A model generated the notes under the pieces. It was not told the DNA's origin. It searched no databases and worked only from the letters and a program-made list of their open reading frames with translations. From NCBI GenBank assembly GCA_002360495.1, contig DEQO01000195.1, positions 1 through 5,183 on the forward strand: 5,183 nt of DNA. The letters run 5' to 3'. Shown one piece after another: positions 1 to 5,183 of this stretch (its first letter is position 1; each line of letters opens with the position of its first letter). The DNA is from Flavobacteriales bacterium UBA3364. GTDB taxonomy: Bacteria; Bacteroidota; Bacteroidia; Flavobacteriales_F; PHOS-HE28. Position numbers and translations under genes: made by a program.

Positions 1-525
1 TCACTTGTTCTGCTCCGGTGCAACGGGCGCAGGCTGTTCGCCCTTATGGTCCGGGACCTTCCCACCGGCGCAACAACCGTGTGCCGACGTTCCGGAAGCA
101 CAACTCTTGCCGGCGGAGGAACAGGACGGGATCTCCGGATCGAACTTGCCGTTATCCTTCAGTTGCAGAAGCAACTTATGCTGTTCATCGTTGAGGTGCG
201 TGATGGCCTTCTCATCATACGTCTTCATGGTCGTTGCCACCTTCTCCTGGGCAGTCCGGCAGGCGGCTCGCTGGGAAGCCACCTTCTTCTCCCCTTCCAG
301 GAAGATCTTGTGCAATGCGGCAGCTTGCGACTCGTTCAGGGAGAGTGCGCTAACGTAGGCATCGGTACGGAGCTTGGCGAAGTACTCGGCATCCGTGGTG
401 GCCGGCTTCGTGGTGGCCGTCTGTGCAGGCTTCCCGATCTGGCCGGGTTTGGTGGCGTTGTGTGTTTGGGCAATGGCGCTGGACACCAGCAGGCTGGTAA
501 CAGAAAGGAGTATCAGGGATCTCAT
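1..525 (-). CDS. Small exported Spy/CpxP-like protein with cysteine-rich C-terminus
   Basis: A complete 174-residue protein of unknown function, probably periplasmic. Residues 1-20 form a signal peptide: a short basic start, a Leu/Val/Ser core and a likely cleavage after Ala-Ile-Ala before Gln20. A Thr/Ala/Pro/Lys-rich linker follows to about residue 45. Residues 46-125 look helical and carry two motifs, LNESQ (63-67) and LNDEQ (111-115), resembling the paired LTxxQ motifs of the Spy/CpxP/ZraP periplasmic chaperone and metal-response family. The tail from 135 to 155 holds four cysteines (C135, C142, C151, C152) with a Gly/Ser-rich filling and one His, then a Pro/Glu-rich end. C89 is the only other cysteine. 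The ATG at 523-525 is chosen because the signal peptide starts exactly there; no Shine-Dalgarno is visible. It lies 102 bases downstream of the reductase gene and may have its own promoter. The exported location is fairly sure; the Spy-like assignment is an inference from weak motifs, and metal binding is only a possibility. Confidence 0.8.
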   Translation of the reverse strand: MRSLILLSVTSLLVSSAIAQTHNATKPGQIGKPAQTATTKPATTDAEYFAKLRTDAYVSALSLNESQAAALHKIFLEGEKKVASQRAACRTAQEKVATTMKTYDEKAITHLNDEQHKLLLQLKDNGKFDPEIPSCSSAGKSCASGTSAHGCCAGGKVPDHKGEQPAPVAPEQNK

Positions 526-555
526 GGGTGGTCGGGTTTTGGTTCTTCGTTCAGG

Positions 556-563
556 GAAAGGTA
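556..563 (-). promoter_or_regulatory. Candidate -7 element upstream of the small exported protein
   Basis: On the minus strand this octamer reads TACCTTTC, one base away from the Bacteroidota -7 consensus TAnnTTTG. It lies 30 bases before the start codon of the exported protein, a plausible leader length. No TTTG/TTG -33 partner is present at the expected distance. A second one-mismatch match, CAACTTTG, lies at 614-621 of the same gap, also without a -33 partner. This is a weak call resting on a single degenerate motif. The rest of the 526-627 gap holds only a short hairpin without a T-tract. Confidence 0.2.
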
Positions 564-627
564 ACGGTCATCGCGTCGTGAGGGGACCTCAGCTCCACTC
601 GCAAAGTGCGTTCCAAAGTTGGACCGA

Positions 628-1500
628 TCAGGAACCCTTGGTACTCCGCACCATCTGCTCGATGGCATCCCACATGCCGGGCTCGACCATGTCGAGCATG
701 TTGAACTGACCGCCCCCCTTGATCCACTCACCGCCATCGATGGTGACGACCTCTCCGTTCACGTAGCCGCTGTAAGGCGAGACCAAGTATGCCACCAGAT
801 CGGCCAACTCACGGTGCTCGCCCAATCGCCCGAGCGGTACCCGCTTCGTCATGTCGAACTTCTCCAACATTTCACCGGGCATCAAGCGGCTCCAGGCACC
901 CTTGGTGGGAAACGGCCCGGGTGCAACGGCATTGCTACGGATACCGTATTTGCCCCACTCCGCAGCGAGCGATCGGGTCAGCGCCAGCACTCCGGCTTTC
1001 GCGCATGCACTGGGTACTACATAACCGGAACCGGTCCAGGCGTAGGTGGTCACGATGTTGAGGATGGCCTTGTCCCGTTCGCCCTTGGTGATCCAGTCCT
1101 TCCCGAAAGCGAGCGTACAATTCACCGAGCCCATGAGCACGATGTCGATGATCGTCTGGAACGCCTTGCTGCTCAACCGTTCGGTGGGACTGATGAAATT
1201 GCCGGCTGCGTTGTTGATCAGGCCGTCCACCTTCCCGAAGCGCGCGTTCGCGGACTTCACGACTTGTTCGACCTCGGCGTAGTTGCGCACATCGCACGCC
1301 AATGGAAGTACGGTCCCCCCGGTCGCCTTCTCAAGTTCCCGCGCCGTGCCTTCCAGCACGTCCAGCTTGCGGCTGGTGATGCACACGTTCGCACCCAGTT
1401 CGAGCAACGTCCCGGTCATACTGCGACCGAGACCTGTGCCACCGCCGGTGACAACGATCGTCCTTCCCTTCAGCGCATCGGGGCGCATCATGCTTTCCAT
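628..1500 (-). CDS. Short-chain dehydrogenase/reductase, 2,4-dienoyl-CoA reductase type
   Basis: A 290-residue NAD(P)(H)-dependent oxidoreductase of the SDR superfamily, cytoplasmic. The Rossmann cofactor motif TGGGTGLG is at residues 18-25 and NNAAGN at 96-101. Arg44 after the second strand favours NADPH. The classical YxxxK is absent: Ser164 occupies the Tyr position before Lys168. Tyr153, fifteen residues before Lys168, and Asn101 match the catalytic Tyr/Lys/Asn arrangement known for mitochondrial 2,4-dienoyl-CoA reductase (DECR1). The stretches GNFISPTERLS (100-110) and LAAEWGKYG (178-186) also match that family as I remember it. The likely role is reducing 2,4-dienoyl-CoA during beta-oxidation of unsaturated fatty acids; a related enoyl-CoA reductase is possible. 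The frame stays open upstream to 1626, but that would overlap the preceding gene, so ATG at 1498-1500 is chosen. AAAGGA at 1503-1508 is only 2 bases from it, so ATG at 1489-1491 (spacing 11) is an alternative. It is probably co-transcribed with the TPR gene 46 bases upstream. Confidence 0.9.
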   Translation of the reverse strand: MESMMRPDALKGRTIVVTGGGTGLGRSMTGTLLELGANVCITSRKLDVLEGTARELEKATGGTVLPLACDVRNYAEVEQVVKSANARFGKVDGLINNAAGNFISPTERLSSKAFQTIIDIVLMGSVNCTLAFGKDWITKGERDKAILNIVTTYAWTGSGYVVPSACAKAGVLALTRSLAAEWGKYGIRSNAVAPGPFPTKGAWSRLMPGEMLEKFDMTKRVPLGRLGEHRELADLVAYLVSPYSGYVNGEVVTIDGGEWIKGGGQFNMLDMVEPGMWDAIEQMVRSTKGS

Positions 1501-1546
1501 GGTCCTTTGTTTCGTTGTGGGATCGTTCCGGGCGTAGTTCGAAAGA

Positions 1547-2572
1547 TCAGGGGGCGTTCTCCTTGGGTGGAGCGGTCCCTGGGGCATTGCTCCTGGGTGG
1601 TACCACTGGGACCGGAACGCTGTCAAGGGGTACTACCGTGTCCGCAGCGCATGCCGTCCGTGCAAGTCCTTCCACCTCATCGCCGTAGTTGGCGGTGAAA
1701 TGCCGTTCGAGGGCCTTGCGGAAGTTCGCGCAAGCCTCCTCCTTCCGACCCGCTTCGAGATCGATGATCCCCAGACTGCGATAGGCGTAAGCATTGCCCT
1801 TGTTCTTGCGCACAGCCAGGTCCAGGTCCTTCACGGCCCGCTCGGTGTTACCCAACTTATACCTGCTCCACCCCCTGTTGCTGAAGGCATAGCCGTAATT
1901 CGGGTCCTGCTTGATCGCCTTGTCATACTCTTCCACGGCTTTCTCGTGCTCACTGAAAAGTGCGTACCGGTAATAGCCGAGACTGTTATGGGAGACCGCA
2001 TCGCGCGGTGCCAGTTCAACGGCCTTCTCAAGATCGACGCGGGCTTTGGTGGAATCGCCGAGCATGGCATGGCACGATCCGCGTTCCCGAACCATCCGGG
2101 CGGAAGTGGGATAGGACCGAACGGCATCATCGAAGACGGTCAGCGCCTTGTTCCAATCCTTCAACCGTTCATGGGTCGTTCCGACCCGGAATGCCAACTC
2201 CTCAGCCGCTGCGGCATCGTCCGGCTTTCCATCGCCAACGTACAGCAGTGCACTGTCGGGTCGGCCGAGCCCAAGATGGGCTCCGATCAACTGTGACCGC
2301 AATTCCGGGTCATCACCCAAGGTCACCTGTGCCCTCTTCGCATCGCGGAGGGCTTTTTCATATTCCCCGATGCGGCAATTGGCATCGGCCCGAAGCACAA
2401 GGAAACGCGCCGGTGGGTCCTTCTTGATCAGCACACGTTCGCAATACCCGATGGCCTTGTACGGTTTGCCGGCGGCAAGGGTCTTCCGCACACGCAGTTC
2501 CTCCTTCTCGAACTGGGCATGCAGCATGTTCGCCAGCACACCGAGGGCGAGCACGACAACAATTCTTCGCAT
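1547..2572 (-). CDS. Exported tetratricopeptide-repeat protein
   Basis: A 341-residue protein, probably periplasmic or surface-exposed. Residues 1-19 are a signal peptide (Met-Arg-Arg, a Val/Leu/Ala core, then Leu-His-Ala before Gln20). Tetratricopeptide repeats fill most of the rest, roughly at 24-54, 55-88, 123-155, 157-189, 192-225, 226-259 and 260-291. The typical TPR residues are clear, for example the LGYYRYA, NRGWSRYKLG and SLGIIDLEAG helices, each followed by an A-x-x-x-Y/F/L-x-x-A helix and, in several repeats, a closing Pro. The region 89-122 is a less regular linker or degenerate repeat. The last 30 residues are a Pro/Val/Ala-rich tail, probably disordered. TPR arrays bind proteins, so a scaffold or assembly role is likely, but the partner cannot be read from the sequence. 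The frame extends upstream to a GTG at 2591-2593; ATG at 2570-2572 is preferred because it puts the signal peptide at the N-terminus. No Shine-Dalgarno is visible. It is divergent from the repeat-protein gene and followed after 46 bases by the reductase. Confidence 0.85.
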   Translation of the reverse strand: MRRIVVVLALGVLANMLHAQFEKEELRVRKTLAAGKPYKAIGYCERVLIKKDPPARFLVLRADANCRIGEYEKALRDAKRAQVTLGDDPELRSQLIGAHLGLGRPDSALLYVGDGKPDDAAAAEELAFRVGTTHERLKDWNKALTVFDDAVRSYPTSARMVRERGSCHAMLGDSTKARVDLEKAVELAPRDAVSHNSLGYYRYALFSEHEKAVEEYDKAIKQDPNYGYAFSNRGWSRYKLGNTERAVKDLDLAVRKNKGNAYAYRSLGIIDLEAGRKEEACANFRKALERHFTANYGDEVEGLARTACAADTVVPLDSVPVPVVPPRSNAPGTAPPKENAP

Positions 2573-2646
2573 GGGACGAAGATATCCCCCCACACCACGC
2601 CCGGCGCAAGGAATAACTTCGTGCTGCCGCCGTTCCCATCAACGCC
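2573..2646. other. Divergent intergenic region, presumed promoters for both neighbours
   Basis: This 74-base gap separates the start codons of the TPR gene (minus) and the repeat-protein gene (plus), so both promoters probably lie here or just inside the coding ends. The best match to the Bacteroidota -7 element TAnnTTTG is TAACTTCG at 2614-2621 on the plus strand, with one mismatch and no TTTG -33 partner. No convincing operator, hairpin or Shine-Dalgarno is visible. The functional reading rests mainly on the divergent gene layout. Confidence 0.35.
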
Positions 2647-3060
2647 ATGCGCACCGAATATCCGGCCAAGGTCCTGCTCGCCTGGGGTGAAGCCATCACG
2701 GGGAACACCGCGTTGCGCGACTGGCTGATCAAGCACGGCTATCCCGAACTGGGCATCTTCACCTTCGCGCTGCGCAACAAGCAGGATGCACGGAAATGGC
2801 TCATGGAGAACGGCCATCCCCATTTGATGGCCATCATCACCGGCATCGAAGGGGACAAGGTGGCGCTGGACTGGCTCGACCACAACGGCATGACAGTGTT
2901 GAAGCAGGTGGCCCTGACCGGCGATGGTGAGGAGGACGCGTTCCGCTGGTTGATGGAACACGGGCACCGCGAACTTGCCATCATCGGGAACAAGATGCAC
3001 CAGGTAAAGCGCAAGATGGACGAGGACTACGGCGATTACCACCGCATGGCGCAGGACTGA
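2647..3060 (+). CDS. Small protein of four 25-residue WL-x3-G repeats, unknown function
   Basis: A 137-residue protein, the only plus-strand gene here. I do not recognise a named family. It has no signal peptide and no membrane segment, so it should be cytoplasmic. Its structure is regular: WL pairs occur at residues 26, 51, 76 and 101, exactly 25 apart. Each unit reads roughly A-x-x-W-L-x3-G-[HYM]-x-x-L followed by a hydrophobic stretch and a polar or Gly-containing turn. Residues 1-17 look like the second half of a further degenerate unit, since Leu10 falls in the conserved Leu column. The C-terminus (118-137) is a charged tail rich in Lys, Asp, Arg and His. The pattern suggests two short helices per unit and an alpha-solenoid that binds protein or another ligand; this is an inference. 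That the repeat phase is held in this frame over 300 bases shows the frame is real, despite a long antisense frame. The ATG has no Shine-Dalgarno. The gene ends 31 bases from the converging ATPase gene. Confidence 0.82.
   Translation: MRTEYPAKVLLAWGEAITGNTALRDWLIKHGYPELGIFTFALRNKQDARKWLMENGHPHLMAIITGIEGDKVALDWLDHNGMTVLKQVALTGDGEEDAFRWLMEHGHRELAIIGNKMHQVKRKMDEDYGDYHRMAQD
2698..2997 (+). repeat. Four tandem 75-bp (25-codon) coding repeats
   Basis: Taking the Trp as position 9, the units cover 2698-2772, 2773-2847, 2848-2922 and 2923-2997, that is residues 18-42, 43-67, 68-92 and 93-117. Trp9, Leu10, Gly14 and Leu18 are invariant in all four. Ala6 is present in three, and position 15 is His, His, Tyr or Met. 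The units carry no insertions or deletions relative to each other. The DNA copies have diverged widely, so this is an old protein-level repeat and not a recent tandem duplication. Confidence 0.85.
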
Positions 3061-3091
3061 CCTACGGGCCCGATATGGGTGTGGCGATCGC

Positions 3092-4588
3092 TCAACTGTT
3101 GTCCTCTTCCTCCTCCTCGTTGCTCGAGAGCATACTGCTGAATAGATCGCCGAAACGGGTGGTGCCCGCCAATAGCGAGCGACCGATACGGCTGTGTTTC
3201 GCAAGGCCGTGCAGGACGAACTCGCTCCAGAGCACTTGTTCCTCGGCGTCCAGATACGCGTGTTGCTGCTTCACCAGATCGTGCAAGCCTTTCACTGCGC
3301 GCAGGGCCTTGGCATGGTCGGCATCGGTCGCTTCGAAGAGCAGGTCCGTGCCATTTGAATCGAAGTGGGCGACAATGGCCTGGTAGGGATCGGATCTCTG
3401 CGTCGGTGCATCCGGTCTCGGCTTCTTCTTCGACTTCGCTGGATCCGGGAACAGGCCCGAGAAGATGTTGCGAATGGCCAGGCTCATCAGGTGATGCGCC
3501 ACCTTCTCCGGCCCCTCCTGCTCGCCTTCGTACACCAGTTCGATCTTTCCGGTGATGGCCGGGACGACGGCTTGCAGATCGCCGATGCGGGCGACAGTGC
3601 GTGCTTCCCCATTACGCAGCGCACGACGTTCCGCTGCACTGATCACGCTTTCCAAGACGCTGATCGTGAGCCGTGCGCTCACACCGCTCTTGCGGTCCAC
3701 GAACTCACTGTCGCGCGCTTCCCATGCGATGCGCTCGATCAATACGCGCAAGAGATCGGGGACTCGAACGCGAGCGGCTTGTTCTTTGGGTGAACGGACC
3801 TCCTGCGCGGTGATACGCATACCCAGTTCGATGTTCGGTGGGTAGTGCGTAAGGATCTGGCTCTGGATACGGTCCTTCAACGGTGTGATGATCGCACCGC
3901 GGTTCGTGTAGTCCTCCGGGTTGGCCGTGAAGACGAACTGGATATCCAACGGCAGGCGCAATTTGAACCCCCGGATCTGTACGTCCCCTTCCTGGAGGAT
4001 GTTGAACAAGGCCACCTGGATGCGCGGCTGCAGATCGGGGAGCTCGTTGATGACGAAGATGCCGCGATGGCTTCTCGGTACCAGTCCGAAGTGGATCACG
4101 CGTTCGTCGCTATAGTCCAGTTTCAAATTGGCCGCCTTGATGGGGTCGCTGTCACCGATCAGGTCGGCAACGGTGGTATCCGGGGTGGCGAGTTTCTCCG
4201 TGTAGCGATCGGTGCGGTGCACCCACGCGATCGGGGTGGCATCGCCTTTCGCGGCGATCAGGTCCTTTGCATACCGCGAAATGGGGGCCAGTGGATCATC
4301 GTTGATCTCACTACCTGCGATGATCGGCATCCACTCGTCCAGCAGATCCACCAACGCGCGGGCCATGCGTGTTTTCGCCTGACCGCGCAGGCCGAGCAGA
4401 TTGATGCTGTGGCCTGCGAGGATCGCGCGTTCCAAAGCGGGTATCACCGTGTCCTCGTAGCCGTGGATGCCTGTGAAGAGCGGTTGCTTCGCTTGGATGC
4501 GGGCGATGAGGTTCGCGCGGAGCTCTTCCTTGATACTGCGGCTTTGGTAGCCGGCGCTTCTCAATTCTCCGAGGGTGAGGGCTTTCAT
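3092..4588 (-). CDS. AAA+ ATPase, magnesium-chelatase/MoxR-like
   Basis: A 498-residue cytoplasmic ATPase of the type usually annotated as magnesium chelatase or MoxR-like. Walker A is GLRGQAKT at residues 66-73. The Walker B region is IFVINEL at 177-183, with Asn181 where Asp is usual, followed by Glu182. A sensor 1-type segment TANPEDYTNRG spans 221-231, with Asn223. PLKDR at 236-240 is a likely arginine-finger region, and GVSARLTIS at 302-310 a likely sensor 2. DVQIRGFKLRLPLD (202-215) is the beta-hairpin insert of the chelatase clade. A Lys/Pro-rich linker (about 384-396) leads to a helical C-terminal region of unknown role ending in an acidic tail (491-496). The frame can extend to a TTG at 4616-4618, but ATG at 4586-4588 is preferred because the conserved-looking sequence starts there. 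It lies 55 bases after the VWA gene on the same strand. Such pairs usually remodel protein complexes or help metal insertion. A true chlorophyll-pathway BchI/ChlI role is unlikely, because no other pigment gene is seen here. Confidence 0.88.
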   Translation of the reverse strand: MKALTLGELRSAGYQSRSIKEELRANLIARIQAKQPLFTGIHGYEDTVIPALERAILAGHSINLLGLRGQAKTRMARALVDLLDEWMPIIAGSEINDDPLAPISRYAKDLIAAKGDATPIAWVHRTDRYTEKLATPDTTVADLIGDSDPIKAANLKLDYSDERVIHFGLVPRSHRGIFVINELPDLQPRIQVALFNILQEGDVQIRGFKLRLPLDIQFVFTANPEDYTNRGAIITPLKDRIQSQILTHYPPNIELGMRITAQEVRSPKEQAARVRVPDLLRVLIERIAWEARDSEFVDRKSGVSARLTISVLESVISAAERRALRNGEARTVARIGDLQAVVPAITGKIELVYEGEQEGPEKVAHHLMSLAIRNIFSGLFPDPAKSKKKPRPDAPTQRSDPYQAIVAHFDSNGTDLLFEATDADHAKALRAVKGLHDLVKQQHAYLDAEEQVLWSEFVLHGLAKHSRIGRSLLAGTTRFGDLFSSMLSSNEEEEEDNS

Positions 4589-4643
4589 GGTAAGGGTAAG
4601 GAACGATCCCGCCCGCAAGTGGTGAGGGAACAGTATGGAATAT

Positions 4644-5183
4644 CTAGGAGGCTTTGCGGCTCGATGCGTGATCGCGGAACACCATGTCCGCGAGCCCTTG
4701 AAGTCCGGTGTAAAAAGCGCGACCCTGGTTCACCTCGGTGAATTTCACGATGAAGCGTTGCAGGTAGCTGTCCTGTGCGATCATGAACGTGGTGATCGGT
4801 ATCCCCGCCTTGCGCGCGCGGGCACCGGCATCCAGTGTGCGGGCCACGATGAAGTCGTCCAGCCCGAAGCTGTTCATGTAGTATTCACCATCGCGTTTCA
4901 CACAGCTCGGTTTGCCATCGGTGATCATCACGATACGGCGGTTCTTCAGCTTGCGGCGACGCAGGATGTCCATCGCCAGCTCCAAACCGGCAACGGTGTT
5001 GGTGTGGAAAGGTCCCACTTGCAAATACGGCAGGTCCTTCAAACCCACCTGCCAGGCGTCGTTGCCGAAGACGACGATATCGAGGGTATCCTTCGGATAG
5101 CGGCGACGGATCAGCTCCGCCAGGGCCATGGCCACCTTCTTCGCGGGTGTGATGCGATCCTCGCCGTAGAGGATCATGCTGTG
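4644..5183 (-). CDS. VWA-domain protein, C-terminal part (cut by window edge)
   Basis: The gene enters from the right edge; 179 residues and a TAG stop are visible and the start is outside. The first visible residues are His-Ser-Met. They fit the end of a DxSxS metal-ion-dependent adhesion site (MIDAS), the beginning of which would lie just outside; the Met at 5175-5177 is therefore internal, not the start. The other MIDAS elements are visible: a Thr in FHTNTVAGLELA (about residue 61 of the fragment) and MITDGKPS, whose Asp is residue 89. The strand-helix alternation is typical of a VWA Rossmann-like fold (DIVVFGN, RRIVMITDG, IPITTFMIAQD). The domain reaches nearly to the C-terminus, leaving a short basic end. 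Similar proteins carry a variable N-terminal region that cannot be seen here. The adjacent AAA+ gene 55 bases downstream points to an ATPase/VWA complex comparable to ChlI/ChlD or MoxR/VWA pairs. VWA identity is well supported; the process served is unknown. Confidence 0.88.
   Translation of the reverse strand, partial: HSMILYGEDRITPAKKVAMALAELIRRRYPKDTLDIVVFGNDAWQVGLKDLPYLQVGPFHTNTVAGLELAMDILRRRKLKNRRIVMITDGKPSCVKRDGEYYMNSFGLDDFIVARTLDAGARARKAGIPITTFMIAQDSYLQRFIVKFTEVNQGRAFYTGLQGLADMVFRDHASSRKAS

Noticed and set aside
579..591. Possible terminator hairpin after the reductase gene (TGAGG-TCC-CCTCA)
   Set aside because: The stem is only 5 bp and no T-run follows on either strand, so it does not qualify as an intrinsic terminator.
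1501..1626. N-terminal extension of the reductase to 1626
   Set aside because: It would overlap 80 bases of the TPR gene end, and the extra 42 residues resemble no SDR; the fold begins just after the ATG at 1500.
619..1698. Long plus-strand open frame (359 codons) opposite the reductase gene
   Set aside because: The translation has no recognisable domain and is rich in His, Arg, Pro and Gly as expected of antisense G+C-rich sequence; the opposite strand encodes a clear SDR.
3061..3091. Palindromes CGGGCCCG (3065-3072) and GCGATCGC (3084-3091) in the convergent gap as terminator or protein site
   Set aside because: Both are perfect 8-mers without a loop and with no T-tract; short palindromes of this kind are expected by chance in G+C-rich DNA. 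GCGATCGC alone does not support any special repeat family.
2428..3204. Minus-strand open frame of 258 codons covering the repeat-protein gene and the TPR gene start
   Set aside because: It overlaps three better-supported genes, and the exact 25-residue repeats on the plus strand show which frame is selected.
4589..4618. N-terminal extension of the ATPase to a TTG at 4618
   Set aside because: The ten added residues need a rare start, and an ATG with typical following sequence lies at 4586-4588.
3845..4741. Plus-strand open frame of 298 codons opposite the ATPase and VWA genes
   Set aside because: It is antisense to the Walker A and B coding regions and spans two real genes; it has no coherent domain.
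5175..5177. ATG at 5175-5177 as the start of the VWA gene
   Set aside because: The frame continues open to the window edge with His-Ser before the Met, matching the end of the MIDAS DxSxS motif, so the Met is internal.

Overview
The window is G+C-rich and densely packed with protein-coding genes. It holds six genes: five on the minus strand (one cut by the right edge) and one on the plus strand. I see no RNA gene, insertion sequence, CRISPR array or origin. Three things suggest a G+C-rich Bacteroidota-type bacterium. Two signal peptides end in Ala-Gln, a common pattern in that phylum. Most starts lack a clear Shine-Dalgarno sequence. Each gene set is the sort of general 'housekeeping plus secreted unknown' content seen there. 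This assignment is an inference with moderate support; no marker gene is present.

Layout from right to left, in the direction of minus-strand transcription. The C-terminal part of a von Willebrand factor A (VWA) protein (4644-5183, cut by the edge) is followed after 55 bases by an AAA+ ATPase of the magnesium-chelatase/MoxR-like type (3092-4588). These two probably form an ATPase/VWA partner pair. A lone plus-strand gene (2647-3060) converges on the ATPase gene with 31 bases between stops. It encodes a small protein made of four exact-length 25-residue repeats that I cannot assign to a named family. Divergent from it, a secreted tetratricopeptide-repeat protein (1547-2572) is followed 46 bases later by a short-chain dehydrogenase/reductase of the 2,4-dienoyl-CoA reductase type (628-1500). 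After 102 bases comes a small exported protein (1-525) with two Spy/CpxP-like motifs and a cysteine-rich tail.

The genes do not form one pathway. The ATPase/VWA pair probably acts together as a chaperone-like or metal-insertion machine. The reductase points to beta-oxidation of unsaturated fatty acids, and the two exported proteins act outside the cytoplasm. The items most worth follow-up are the 25-residue repeat protein, the Spy-like protein with its cysteine cluster, and the Asn-for-Asp change in the ATPase Walker B motif.
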